Assembly: GCA_934120395.1 (NCBI GenBank) | Contig: CAKOTZ010000007.1 | Location: 1 to 64,000, forward strand | Direction of reading: 5' to 3' | DNA length: 64,000 bases | Source: an uncultured Clostridia bacterium | GTDB taxonomy: Bacteria > Bacillota > Clostridia > TANB77 > CAG-508 | Shown: positions 24,590-33,741 of the stretch, one piece after another | How positions within the stretch are numbered: position 1 is the first letter of the stretch | How the letters are laid out: every line of letters begins with the position of its first letter | Program-made: the position numbers and the translations under genes | Notes under the pieces: model-generated | Told to the model about the DNA's origin: nothing | What the model saw: the letters and a program-made list of their open reading frames with translations, nothing else | The model's database searches: none

Positions 24590-25516
24590 ATGTATTCAAT
24601 ACAAATATTAGCTTGTGGTAGTTATTTACCAAATGAAAAAATAAAAAATGATATTTTAAACAAAAAATTTAATTTAGATGCAGAATGGATTTACCAAAGA
24701 ACAGGTATATGTTATAGACATTATGCAAGTGAAGGTATATCTGAATTAGCTATAAAAGCAGGAAAAAAAATAATAGAAAATTATAGCAAAGATGAGCTTA
24801 AAATAGATGCAATTATTGTTGCAACAACTACTAGTCAAAGATTAATGCCCGGTATTGCTTATGAAGTGCAAAATGCTTTAAATATAGAGAAATGTATGAG
24901 CTTAGATGTATTAGCAGGTTGTAGTGGATTCATTAATGCAATAGATATTGCTAGAACCTATATTGCAATAGGCAAAATAGAAACAGCCTTAGTAATTGGG
25001 GTAGATGTGCTAAGTAAATTTATTGATAAAAGTGACTTAAATACAAGTATACTAATGGGCGATGGAGCAGGGGCAGTTTTAATTGGAAAATGCAATAAGA
25101 AAAAAACATACTATTCATTTATAGAAAGCGATGCAAGGCAAAAGGAAATTTTAACTACAGAATATGGAAAAGCTTTACATATGGATGGAAAAAAAGTGTA
25201 TAGATTTGCAATTAATGAAACAGTAAAAAACATACAAAAACTATTAGAAGATAGTGGTGAGAAATTGCAGGACATAAAATTAATAGTGCCACACCAATCT
25301 AATCAAAGAATATTGGACAAAATTGCTATGAAACTAGAAGTTAATCAAGAAAAAATGTATACCAATTTAAAAAATATTGGAAATACATTTTGTGCAAGTA
25401 TACCAATTGCATTAACAGAAATAATTGAAAAACAGCTTATAAAAGAGGGAGACAAAATTATTTTACTTGGATATGGTGGAGGATTAAATTTAGGAAGTAT
25501 ATTACTAGAAATGTAA
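24590..25516 (+). CDS. fabH: FabH, beta-ketoacyl-ACP synthase III
   Basis: 308 aa. Catalytic triad Cys111 (LAGCSGF), His235 (VPHQSNQRI) and Asn265 (GNTFCAS). It condenses an acyl-CoA starter with malonyl-ACP to start fatty acid synthesis. First gene of a ten-gene FASII operon; the regulatory palindrome is 54 bp upstream of the start. No acpP gene is in the operon, unlike many clostridial fab clusters. Confidence 0.95.
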   Translation: MYSIQILACGSYLPNEKIKNDILNKKFNLDAEWIYQRTGICYRHYASEGISELAIKAGKKIIENYSKDELKIDAIIVATTTSQRLMPGIAYEVQNALNIEKCMSLDVLAGCSGFINAIDIARTYIAIGKIETALVIGVDVLSKFIDKSDLNTSILMGDGAGAVLIGKCNKKKTYYSFIESDARQKEILTTEYGKALHMDGKKVYRFAINETVKNIQKLLEDSGEKLQDIKLIVPHQSNQRILDKIAMKLEVNQEKMYTNLKNIGNTFCASIPIALTEIIEKQLIKEGDKIILLGYGGGLNLGSILLEM

Positions 25517-25531
25517 AGAAAAGAGGAAAAA

Positions 25532-26482
25532 ATGAAGATAGGATTTATATTCCCTGGTCAAGGGGCTCAAAGTGTTGGAATGTGTAAAGATTTATATGAT
25601 GAATATGAAGAAGTAAGGAAAGTATATAAAAAAGCAAGTGATATTTTGGACATAGATATGGCAAAATTGACATTTGAAACAAGTGAAGATGAACTTGGAA
25701 AAACAAAAAATACTCAAATAGCAATATTAGTAATGAGCTTAGCAATTTTAGAACTACTAAAAAATAGAGGAATTGAAGCAGAAGAAGTAGCTGGTTTAAG
25801 TTTAGGGGAATATACAGCACTAATATATGCTGGATTTATTTCGTTTAACGAAGGTTTAAAATTGGTACAAAAAAGAGGAGAATTCATGCAAAAATATGTA
25901 CCAAAAGGGATATGGAGTATGGCAGCAGTAATGGGTCTAGAAGATGAACAGGTAGAAGCTGTGTGTAATAAAGCACAAAATAAAGGTTTTGTTGTTCCAG
26001 CAAATTATAACTGCCCAAAACAGTTGACAATTTCTGGTGAAAAGGAAGCGGTAGAATATGCCATGGAGCTTGCAAAAGAAAATGGTGCAAGAAAAATTAG
26101 AGAGTTGAAAACAAGTGGACCATTTCATACACAAAAATTACAAACAGCTGCAATTAAGTTAAAAGAGGAGTTAAACGATATTAATATTAGTTATAAAAAT
26201 GGAATTAAGGTAATAAAGAACATAGATGCAAAAGAATATACTGAAAATACTAATATTAAAGACAATCTAGCGGAACATATAACACATCCTGTAAGGTTCA
26301 AAGAATCTATTCAAAAAATGATAGAAGATGGAGTAGATACCTTTATAGAAGTTGGACCAGGAAAAGTTTTATCAGGTTTTATTAAGAAAATAGACAATAG
26401 TGTAAAAATATTACACATAAATAATGTTGAAAGTTTAGAGCAAACAATAAGTGAATTAAAATCTGACCAGTCAGACCAATAG
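25532..26482 (+). CDS. fabD: FabD, malonyl-CoA:ACP transacylase
   Basis: 316 aa. FPGQGAQ at 7-13, active-site Ser90 in GLSLGEY and His199 in GPFHT; IEVGPGKVLSGF near the C-terminus. It transfers malonyl groups to ACP. The last codons (KSDQSDQ-stop) are written by the second copy of the FASII regulatory element, so this element is part of the fabD coding sequence. It follows fabH by 15 bp. Confidence 0.95.
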   Translation: MKIGFIFPGQGAQSVGMCKDLYDEYEEVRKVYKKASDILDIDMAKLTFETSEDELGKTKNTQIAILVMSLAILELLKNRGIEAEEVAGLSLGEYTALIYAGFISFNEGLKLVQKRGEFMQKYVPKGIWSMAAVMGLEDEQVEAVCNKAQNKGFVVPANYNCPKQLTISGEKEAVEYAMELAKENGARKIRELKTSGPFHTQKLQTAAIKLKEELNDINISYKNGIKVIKNIDAKEYTENTNIKDNLAEHITHPVRFKESIQKMIEDGVDTFIEVGPGKVLSGFIKKIDNSVKILHINNVESLEQTISELKSDQSDQ

Positions 26483-26488
26483 AAAAAA
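26458..26488 (+). promoter_or_regulatory. FASII regulatory element, copy 2 (fabD end / before fabG)
   Basis: Exact copy of 24519-24549: palindrome TCTGACCAGTCAGA at 26462-26475, TAGAAA at 26480-26485, 17-bp spacer, TATATT at 26503-26508. The distance from palindrome centre to -10 is 34.5 bp, as at fabH, implying an internal regulated promoter for fabG onward. Confidence 0.65.
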
Positions 26489-26540
26489 TACGAATAAGAG
26501 AGTATATTTATACAATAAAAATAAAGGAGTTGAAGCTTAG

Positions 26541-27281
26541 GTGAATGAAAAGAAAGTAGCGTTAATTACAGGAGCGACAAGTGGAATCGGAAGAGAGATA
26601 GCAGTGAAACTTGCAAAAGAAGGATATAATATTGCAATTAATTATAGAAGAGAAAAGGAAGATATGCCATTGCTAAAAGAAGAAATAGAGGCAAATGGAG
26701 TTAAGTGCTTTTTTGTAAAAGCAGATGTAGCAAATTATAACGAATGTGAAATAATGGTAGATGAAATTTTAAAGGAATTTGGGCAAATAGATGTGTTAGT
26801 TAATAATGCAGGAATAACCAAAGATTGTTTAATAATGAGAATGAAAGCTGAAGATTTTAAAAGTGTAATTGACTGTAATTTATTAGGAACATTTAACGTA
26901 ACAAAAAATGTTATACCACGCATGATTAAACAAAGAAGTGGAAAAATTATCAATGTTGCTTCAGTTGTTGGAGTTGTTGGAAATTCAGGGCAAAGTAATT
27001 ACGCTGCGTCAAAAGCGGGAATTATCGGATTTACAAAAAGCCTTGCAAAAGAATTAGCAAGTAGAAATATATTGGTAAATGCTATAGCGCCGGGATTTAT
27101 AGAAACTAAAATGACAGATGTTTTGTCAGAAAAAGTAAAAGATGAAATCTTAAATCAAATACCGCTTAAAAGAATGGGAAATGCAAAAGAAGTAGCAAAT
27201 GTTGTAAAATTTTTAGCATCAGATGAAAGTTCATATATTACAGGTCAAGTAATAAATATTGATGGCGGAATGGTAATGTAA
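26541..27281 (+). CDS. fabG: FabG, 3-oxoacyl-ACP reductase
   Basis: 246 aa, GTG start (AAGGAG 11 bp upstream). Short-chain dehydrogenase with the NADPH-binding GATSGIGRE (11-19), NNAG (88-91) and catalytic Ser141, Tyr154 and Lys158 (YAASK); C-terminal YITGQVINIDGGM. It reduces 3-oxoacyl-ACP to 3-hydroxyacyl-ACP. The 58-bp gap from fabD carries a candidate internal promoter next to the repeated palindrome. Confidence 0.95.
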   Translation: MNEKKVALITGATSGIGREIAVKLAKEGYNIAINYRREKEDMPLLKEEIEANGVKCFFVKADVANYNECEIMVDEILKEFGQIDVLVNNAGITKDCLIMRMKAEDFKSVIDCNLLGTFNVTKNVIPRMIKQRSGKIINVASVVGVVGNSGQSNYAASKAGIIGFTKSLAKELASRNILVNAIAPGFIETKMTDVLSEKVKDEILNQIPLKRMGNAKEVANVVKFLASDESSYITGQVINIDGGMVM

Positions 27282-27298
27282 AGAAAGGAAGCAAAAAC

Positions 27299-28543
27299 AT
27301 GGAAATAAGAAGAGTTGTTGTAACAGGAATGGGGGCAATTACGCCTATTGGAAATACAGTAGAAGAATTTTGGAATGGTATAAAAGAAGGTAAATGTGGA
27401 ATTGATAATATTACACATTTTAATACAGAAGGATTTAAGGCAAATTTAGCAGCAGAAGTAAAAAATTATGTATCAGAAGAATATTTTGATAGAAAAAGCT
27501 TAAAAAGAATGGACAGATTTTCAGAATTTGCTGTAGTAGCTGCAAGAGAAACAATGCAAGATAGTAAATTAGATGTAGATAAAATTGATGCAACACGTTT
27601 TGGCGTTGGTATAAGTGCAGGAATAGGAGGCATTTCATTTATTGAAAAACAAAAAGAAGTATTAATGGAAAAGGGACCAGACAGAATATCACCAATGTTT
27701 ATACCAATTTCAATAAATAATATGGCAGCAGGTAATGTATCGATAGAAGTTGGAGCAAAAGGAGAAAGCTTTTGTATGACAACTGCATGTGCAAGTGCAA
27801 CACATTCAATAGGTGAATGTTATAGAATTATAAAACATGGATATCAAGATATAATGCTTGCTGGAGGAACAGAAGCATCTATTACGCCACTTAGCGTTTC
27901 TGGTTTTATTAATATAAAAGCGTTAAGTACAAGTAATGATAAAGCTAGAGCAAGTATGCCGTTTGATAAGGAAAGACATGGGTTTGTTATGGGAGAAGGT
28001 TGTGGAGTTTTAATGTTAGAAGAATTAGAACATGCATTAAAAAGAAACGCAAAAATATATGGAGAAGTAGTTGGATATGCAGCAAGCTCAGATGCACACC
28101 ATATAACAGCACCATCTCCAAATGGTGAAGGTGCTGCACGTGCAATGAAATTGGCAATGCAAGATGCAGGAATAACACCAGATAAAATAGATTACATAAA
28201 TGCACACGGCACATCTACACCAATGAATGATGCAAGTGAAACAATGGCAGTTAAACTAGCTTTAGGAGAAGAAAATGCACATAAGGTAGCGATGTCTTCA
28301 ATTAAAGGACATATAGGACATTTACTAGGTGCTGCTGGAGGAGTTGAAGCAATTGCAACTGTAAAAGCTATTGAAAATGATTTTCTACCTCCTACTATTA
28401 ATTATAAAATTAAAGATGAAGCTTGTGATTTAGATATTGTACCTAATATTGGAAGAAATAAAGTGATTGAGTATGCTATGTCTAACTCATTAGGATTTGG
28501 AGGACATAATAGTACACTTATTTTTAAAAAATATAGAGCGTAA
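27299..28543 (+). CDS. fabF: FabF, beta-ketoacyl-ACP synthase II
   Basis: 414 aa, the family's usual length. Active-site Cys in TTACASATHS, first His in NAHGTSTPMND and second His in KGHIGHLLGAAG; GFGGHNSTLIF at the end. It elongates acyl-ACP with malonyl-ACP. The gene follows fabG by 17 bp and precedes accB by 10 bp. Confidence 0.95.
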   Translation: MEIRRVVVTGMGAITPIGNTVEEFWNGIKEGKCGIDNITHFNTEGFKANLAAEVKNYVSEEYFDRKSLKRMDRFSEFAVVAARETMQDSKLDVDKIDATRFGVGISAGIGGISFIEKQKEVLMEKGPDRISPMFIPISINNMAAGNVSIEVGAKGESFCMTTACASATHSIGECYRIIKHGYQDIMLAGGTEASITPLSVSGFINIKALSTSNDKARASMPFDKERHGFVMGEGCGVLMLEELEHALKRNAKIYGEVVGYAASSDAHHITAPSPNGEGAARAMKLAMQDAGITPDKIDYINAHGTSTPMNDASETMAVKLALGEENAHKVAMSSIKGHIGHLLGAAGGVEAIATVKAIENDFLPPTINYKIKDEACDLDIVPNIGRNKVIEYAMSNSLGFGGHNSTLIFKKYRA

Positions 28544-28553
28544 AGGAGAAAAA

Positions 28554-29006
28554 ATGGAGTATAAAGAAATAAAAAAAATAATGGACGACATGGGAGAGTC
28601 TAAATTAAATGAAATTGAAATAGAATACCCAGATGGAACAAAAATAAAGATAAAAAAAGATAATAATAAATTATCTCAAAACATGAAGCCAGTAATTCAA
28701 GATTTATCTGTACAACCAATAGAAATTAAACCAAATATAGTAACAGAAAAACAACAAAAAGAAACTAAAGAAGGTAAATATATAACATCACCTATGGTTG
28801 GTACATTTTATGCTAAACCTTCTCCAAATGCAAAGCCATTTGTAGAAGTAGGAACAAAGGTAAAAAAAGGTGATAAATTGTGTATTATTGAGGCTATGAA
28901 ATTGATGAATGAAATTGAATCTGAATGGGACGGAGAGATAGCTGAAATTCTAGTTAACAATGAAGAAATTGTAGATTATGGAAAAAAATTATTTAAAATT
29001 GTGTAG
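28554..29006 (+). CDS. accB: AccB, biotin carboxyl carrier protein
   Basis: 150 aa from ATG 28554 (AAAGGAG site); a longer open frame overlaps the end of fabF and is unlikely. The N-terminal helical part and Lys/Glu-rich linker lead to the biotinyl domain with Lys116 in IIEAMKLMNEI and the SPMVGTFYAKPSPNAKPF thumb region. It carries carboxybiotin between AccC and AccAD in acetyl-CoA carboxylase. Confidence 0.95.
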   Translation: MEYKEIKKIMDDMGESKLNEIEIEYPDGTKIKIKKDNNKLSQNMKPVIQDLSVQPIEIKPNIVTEKQQKETKEGKYITSPMVGTFYAKPSPNAKPFVEVGTKVKKGDKLCIIEAMKLMNEIESEWDGEIAEILVNNEEIVDYGKKLFKIV

Positions 29007-29014
29007 GTGAAAAA

Positions 29015-29437
29015 ATGTTAAATGTAAAAGAAATTATGGAAATATTACCACATAGATATCCATTTTTGTTAATAGACCGTGTGGAAGAAATTGAAGAAGG
29101 AAAAAAGGTTGTAGCCTATAAGAATGTAACAATAAATGAACCATTTTTTCAAGGACATTTTCCAGGAGAACCAATAATGCCAGGGGTGTTAATTGTTGAA
29201 GCGTTGGCACAAACTGGAGCAGTGGCAATACTTTCAATGCCAGAGTACAAAGGAAAAATTGCTTTGTTTGGTGGAATTGACAAATTACGTTTTAAAAAGC
29301 AGGTTGTTCCTGGCGATGTACTAAAATTAGAGGTAGAAATTATAAAGAGAAAAGGACCAATAGGAATTGGTAGTGCAATAGCAACGGTTGATGGTAAAGT
29401 AGCTGTAAAAGGCGAATTAACTTTTGCTATTCAATAA
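29015..29437 (+). CDS. fabZ: FabZ, 3-hydroxyacyl-ACP dehydratase
   Basis: 140 aa hot-dog-fold enzyme. The catalytic His is in FQGHFPGEPIMPGV and Glu in VEALAQTGA; LPHRYPFLLIDRV near the start is typical. It dehydrates 3-hydroxyacyl-ACP to trans-2-enoyl-ACP. It sits between accB and accC (8- and 23-bp gaps), the usual clostridial order. Confidence 0.95.
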   Translation: MLNVKEIMEILPHRYPFLLIDRVEEIEEGKKVVAYKNVTINEPFFQGHFPGEPIMPGVLIVEALAQTGAVAILSMPEYKGKIALFGGIDKLRFKKQVVPGDVLKLEVEIIKRKGPIGIGSAIATVDGKVAVKGELTFAIQ

Positions 29438-29460
29438 TAGTATTAACTTGGGAGGAGAAT

Positions 29461-30801
29461 ATGCAGAAAGTATTAATTGCAAATAGAGGCGAAATTGCAC
29501 TTAGAATTATACGAGCGTGCAAAGAATTAGGTATAAAAACTGTAGCTATTTTTTCAGAAGCTGATAAAGAGGCGTTACATGTAAAATTGGCAGATGAGGC
29601 ATTTTGCGTAGGACCAGCTCCATCTGTAAAAAGTTATTTAAATATAAAAAATATTTTAGAGCTTGCATGTTTAAGTGGAGCAGATGCAATTCATCCAGGT
29701 TTTGGTTTCCTTTCGGAAAACGCTAAATTTGCTAAAATGTGTGAGGAATGTAATATAAAATTTATAGGGCCAAGTTTTGAAGTGATAGATTTAATGGGAA
29801 ATAAATCACATGCAAAAGAATTGATGAAAAAAGCAGGAGTGCCTGTTATACCAGGTTCAGAAGGAAAAATTAATGATTTACAAGAAGCAAAAAAAATAGC
29901 CGAAAAAATAGGATATCCAATTATGCTAAAAGCATCAAATGGAGGTGGAGGCAAAGGAATTCGTCTAGTAAATAAAAAGGAAGACTTAGAAGATGCATAT
30001 AATATGGTAAAACAAGAAGCAATGGCATCATTTAATGAGGACGAATTGTATATGGAAAAATATATTGTAGGTCCAAGACATGTTGAAATACAGATATTAG
30101 CAGATGAATATGGAAATGCTGTGTACCTTGGCGAAAGAGATTGTTCTATACAAAGGAGAAATCAAAAAGTCTTAGAAGAGAGTCCGTCTACAGTGGTAAA
30201 TGAAGAACTAAGAAAGAAAATGGGAGAAGCGGCAATAAAGGCAGTGAAAACAGCGAAATATTCAAATGCTGGTACAATAGAATTTTTAGTAGATAAAGAT
30301 AAAAATTTTTATTTTATGGAAATGAATACAAGGATACAGGTTGAACATCCTGTAACAGAAATGGAAACAGGTATAGATATTGTAAAGGAACAATTAAAAA
30401 TAGCTAATGGAGAAAAGTTAGAACTATGTCAAACTGATATTATAATGCAAGGGCATACAATGGAATGTAGAATTAACGCAGAGGATCCAGAAAAAAACTT
30501 TAGACCATGCCCAGGACAAATAAAGAAATTAATATTGCCAGGAGGAAATGGAGTAAGAATAGATACAGCTATCTATTCTGGTTATACAATTCCTATATAT
30601 TATGATTCAATGGTAGCAAAATTAATTGTTCATGCAAATACAAGAAAAGAAGCAATAAACAAAATGAAAGTTGCACTAGAAGAATGTGAAATTGATGGAA
30701 TTAAGACAAATATTAATTTTTTGGAGAAAGTTATAGTTAATAAAAATTTTGAAAAAGGAAATTTTGACACAGCTTTTATTGAAAAGGAAAAAATAATTTA
30801 A
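29461..30801 (+). CDS. accC: AccC, biotin carboxylase
   Basis: 446 aa. ATP-grasp protein with KVLIANRGEIALRI at the start, the glycine-rich loop KASNGGGGKGIRLV, YLGERDCSIQRRNQKV, and EMNTRIQVEHPVTEM. It carboxylates biotin on AccB with bicarbonate and ATP. GGGAGGAG site. All main catalytic motifs are present. Confidence 0.96.
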   Translation: MQKVLIANRGEIALRIIRACKELGIKTVAIFSEADKEALHVKLADEAFCVGPAPSVKSYLNIKNILELACLSGADAIHPGFGFLSENAKFAKMCEECNIKFIGPSFEVIDLMGNKSHAKELMKKAGVPVIPGSEGKINDLQEAKKIAEKIGYPIMLKASNGGGGKGIRLVNKKEDLEDAYNMVKQEAMASFNEDELYMEKYIVGPRHVEIQILADEYGNAVYLGERDCSIQRRNQKVLEESPSTVVNEELRKKMGEAAIKAVKTAKYSNAGTIEFLVDKDKNFYFMEMNTRIQVEHPVTEMETGIDIVKEQLKIANGEKLELCQTDIIMQGHTMECRINAEDPEKNFRPCPGQIKKLILPGGNGVRIDTAIYSGYTIPIYYDSMVAKLIVHANTRKEAINKMKVALEECEIDGIKTNINFLEKVIVNKNFEKGNFDTAFIEKEKII

Positions 30802-30824
30802 GCTATGTAAAAGGGAGAATTAGA

Positions 30825-31628
30825 ATGAAGCAAACAAAACCGGATATTCCTATAGGAAAATGGGTGAAGTGTAGTAAATGTAAAGAAATATTATATAAAG
30901 AAGATGTGCATAAAAACAACAGTATTTGCCCGAATTGTGGAAATTACTTTAGATTATCTAGTAGAAGAAGGTTAAAACAGATAGTTGATAATGGAACTTT
31001 TAAGGAATTTGATGTGGAGATAGAAACACCTAATCCACTAGAAATGCCAGAATATCCAAAAAAAATAGAGGGGTTAAGAGAAAAAACAGGAATAAAAGAA
31101 GCTGTTATAAGTGGGATGGCAGAAATTGATGGCGAAAAAACAGTTCTTTGTATTATGGATGGCAATTTTTTAATGGGAAGTATGGGTTATGTTGTTGGCG
31201 AAAAAATATGCTATTCAATAGAACAGGCAATTAAATTTAAATTACCACTTATTATCTTTTGTGTTTCTGGCGGAGCGCGAATGCAAGAGGGTATTGTGTC
31301 ATTAATGCAAATGGCAAAAACAGCTAGTGCATTAGCTAAATTAGACGAAGCGGGCTTATTATATATATCTGTTTTAACAGATCCAACATATGGAGGAGTT
31401 ACAGCAAGCTTTGCAAGTTTGGGAGATATTATTCTAGCAGAGCCAGGTAGTATGATAGGTTTTGCAGGTCCGAGGGTTATAAAAGATACCATTAGACAAG
31501 AATTGCCAGAAGGATTTCAAACAGCGGAATTTTTGCTGGAACATGGATTTATAGATGCTATTGTAGAAAGAAAAGAATTAAAAAATACATTAGCCAAATT
31601 ATTACATTTGCATAAAGAAACTGAATAG
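30825..31628 (+). CDS. accD: AccD, carboxyltransferase beta subunit
   Basis: 267 aa. N-terminal zinc ribbon with Cys16, Cys19, Cys35 and Cys38, then the crotonase-fold carboxyltransferase with FCVSGGARMQEG and TDPTYGGVTASFA. Together with AccA it transfers CO2 from carboxybiotin to acetyl-CoA. It follows accC by 23 bp. Confidence 0.95.
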   Translation: MKQTKPDIPIGKWVKCSKCKEILYKEDVHKNNSICPNCGNYFRLSSRRRLKQIVDNGTFKEFDVEIETPNPLEMPEYPKKIEGLREKTGIKEAVISGMAEIDGEKTVLCIMDGNFLMGSMGYVVGEKICYSIEQAIKFKLPLIIFCVSGGARMQEGIVSLMQMAKTASALAKLDEAGLLYISVLTDPTYGGVTASFASLGDIILAEPGSMIGFAGPRVIKDTIRQELPEGFQTAEFLLEHGFIDAIVERKELKNTLAKLLHLHKETE

Positions 31629-31647
31629 AAGGGAGTGCATATAAAGA

Positions 31648-32427
31648 GTGAATGCGTGGGAAAAGGTTAGTATAGCAAGGAGTGCTACTAGACCAACTGC
31701 CTTAGATTATATTAAAGAAATATTTGATGAATTTATAGAATTGCATGGGGATAGGAACTTCAGAGATGATTCTGCTATAGTAGGCGGAATTGCATGTATT
31801 GGGAATCAAGCCTATACTATAATAGCTGAACAAAAAGGGAGAAATACCAAAGAGAATATAGAAAGAAACTTTGGAATGCCCAATCCAGAAGCATATAGAA
31901 AGTCACTAAGATTAATGAAACAGGCAGAAAAATTCAAAAGACCTATAATTACTTTTATAGATACAAAGGGAGCGTATCCAGGTATTGGAGCGGAAGAAAG
32001 AGGGCAAGGAGAAGCAATTGCAAAAAATATGCTAGAAATGTCAAGATTGAAAGTACCTATCCTAGTTTTGATTATAGGAGAAGGCTCAAGTGGAGGTGCT
32101 TTAGCAATAGGAGTAGGAGACAGAATTGTTATGCTTGAAAATGCAATTTATTCTATTTTGTCGCCTGAAGGCTATGCTAGCATTTTGTGGAAAGATGGTT
32201 CTAGAGCAAAAGAGGCTGCTCAAAAAATGAAATTGACAGCGCAAGACCTATTAAAGTTAGGAAAAATTGACAAAATAGTCAATGAACCTAAAGGTGGAGC
32301 AGAGGAAGATAAAAGTGAGGTTGCGAAACAAATAAAGAAAGAAATAGAATTGTTTACAACAAAGTATAAAAATATGAATATTGATAATTTAATAGAACAG
32401 AGATATCAAAAATTTAGAGAAATGTAA
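31648..32427 (+). CDS. accA: AccA, carboxyltransferase alpha subunit
   Basis: 259 aa, GTG start (GAAGGGAG site). DYIKEIFDEFIELHGDR, FGMPNPEAYRKSLRLMK, DTKGAYPGIGAEERGQ and GEGSSGGALAIGVGD are the family blocks. It is shorter than the E. coli protein (319 aa) because the N-terminal helical extension is absent, as in other clostridia. It pairs with AccD. Confidence 0.95.
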   Translation: MNAWEKVSIARSATRPTALDYIKEIFDEFIELHGDRNFRDDSAIVGGIACIGNQAYTIIAEQKGRNTKENIERNFGMPNPEAYRKSLRLMKQAEKFKRPIITFIDTKGAYPGIGAEERGQGEAIAKNMLEMSRLKVPILVLIIGEGSSGGALAIGVGDRIVMLENAIYSILSPEGYASILWKDGSRAKEAAQKMKLTAQDLLKLGKIDKIVNEPKGGAEEDKSEVAKQIKKEIELFTTKYKNMNIDNLIEQRYQKFREM

Positions 32428-32447
32428 TAAGAGTTAAGGGGGAGAAA

Positions 32448-33221
32448 ATGATTTTAAAGAATAAAACTGTATTGATTATGGGAATAAGGAACAAATGGAG
32501 TATTGCATGGGGTGCTGCCTTATCTGCCAAAAAACAGGGGGCAAAAAAAATAATTTTTACATATAATTCAGCTGACAGTGGAGAAAAATTAGAAAAGCTA
32601 TTGGAAGATATGCCTGAGGCAAAAGCATACCAATGTGATGTTTCAGAAGATGAATTAATTGAAAAGTGCTTTAGGGAAATAAAAGAAAATGAAGGAAAGG
32701 TAGATGCAATTTTGCATAGCATAGCACATGCAAATACAGAAGACTTAAGAAACGATTTTACTAAAACATCAAAGGAAGGTTTTGCTCATGCTAATGATAT
32801 TAGTGCATATTCTTTTGTTGCAGTTGCAAGAATTGCAAATGATTTAGAATTATTAGCTGAAAATGCTAGTTTAGTAGCACTTACTTATTATGGTTCAACA
32901 AAAGTTTTAAATGGATATAACGTAATGGGTGTTGCAAAGGCTGCTTTAGAATGTAGTGTTAGATACTTAGCGGATAGTATGGGGAAAAATGGTATACGAG
33001 TAAATGCTATATCAGCAGGGCCGATAAAAACATTATCAGCAAAAGGAATAAAAGACTTTGGGGAAATTTTAACAATTGTAGAGGAAAGAGCACCACTTAG
33101 AAAAAATGTAACTAAGGAAGAGGTTGGAGATGTAGTAGCTTTTTTATTTAGCGATCTATCAACTAGCATTACGGGGCAGGTAATTTACGCAGATAATGGA
33201 TACAATATAATGGGAATATAA
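32448..33221 (+). CDS. fabI: FabI-type enoyl-ACP reductase
   Basis: 257 aa. Divergent short-chain dehydrogenase with GIRNKWSIAWGAA at the nucleotide site, LHSIAHAN, and catalytic Tyr157 and Lys164 spaced as Y-x6-K, the FabI signature; ITGQVIYADNGYNIMG at the end. It completes the elongation cycle by NAD(P)H reduction. Many clostridia use FabK instead; no fabK is in this operon. It is the last gene of the FASII operon; no clear terminator follows. Confidence 0.92.
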   Translation: MILKNKTVLIMGIRNKWSIAWGAALSAKKQGAKKIIFTYNSADSGEKLEKLLEDMPEAKAYQCDVSEDELIEKCFREIKENEGKVDAILHSIAHANTEDLRNDFTKTSKEGFAHANDISAYSFVAVARIANDLELLAENASLVALTYYGSTKVLNGYNVMGVAKAALECSVRYLADSMGKNGIRVNAISAGPIKTLSAKGIKDFGEILTIVEERAPLRKNVTKEEVGDVVAFLFSDLSTSITGQVIYADNGYNIMGI

Positions 33222-33295
33222 GCAGAAAAAGGAACTATTTATTTGTGATAACATATAATGTAGTATAACCTTCTCTTGAATAGGGGGTGTAAGAA

Positions 33296-33547
33296 ATGGA
33301 ACCACAAATAAATGTTACTTGTTGCAGAAGAGAACGTAAAGAAAGAAAATGTTGTGTAGACTTAATTTTGGTTATACTAATTGCAGTATTTACTTTTGTA
33401 TTAGGCGTAATAATAGGCGCAGCAGCAATAACAACAACTGTTTTAGAGTCTTTAACTGCATTTATCATATTGGCAATAATTTTATTTTTGCTTCTTGTTA
33501 TTAGAATCATTATGCTTGTATGCGAAAGAAAAAAATGTTGCAATTAG
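33296..33547 (+). CDS. Small two-helix membrane protein with Cys-rich ends
   Basis: 83 aa. Two hydrophobic helices (DLILVILIAVFTFVLGVIIGAAAI and AFIILAIILFLLLVIRIIMLV) connect a Cys/Arg-rich N-terminus (VTCCRRERKERKCC) and a CERKKCC tail. With both ends on the same side, the Cys pairs may bind metal or form disulfides. I do not know a family. GGGGGTG site, then an intrinsic terminator. Confidence 0.6.
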   Translation: MEPQINVTCCRRERKERKCCVDLILVILIAVFTFVLGVIIGAAAITTTVLESLTAFIILAIILFLLLVIRIIMLVCERKKCCN

Positions 33548-33552
33548 TCGAT

Positions 33553-33581
33553 AAAAAAGGGGCGAAAGTAGCCTCTTTTTT
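33553..33581 (+). terminator. Intrinsic terminator
   Basis: An 11-bp stem with one G-U pair (33553-33563 with 33571-33581) ending in TTTTTT. Confidence 0.8.
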
Positions 33582-33591
33582 AGCTTTTGTA

Positions 33592-33620
33592 TTGACTAGT
33601 ATGAAAAAAAATAATATAAT
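33592..33620 (+). promoter_or_regulatory. Promoter of the 33742 gene
   Basis: TTGACT (33592-33597), 17-bp spacer, TATAAT (33615-33620). The transcript would have a leader of about 115 nt. Confidence 0.75.
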
Positions 33621-33741
33621 GGTTACATAAAATTTTAAATTTAGGGAGGTTTTGATAGAATATATAATAAAAATTTATATGACGGTTTCGACAAACATAT
33701 GGCTAGAATGCAAGCGTAGATTTCATAAGGAGGTAAAGACT

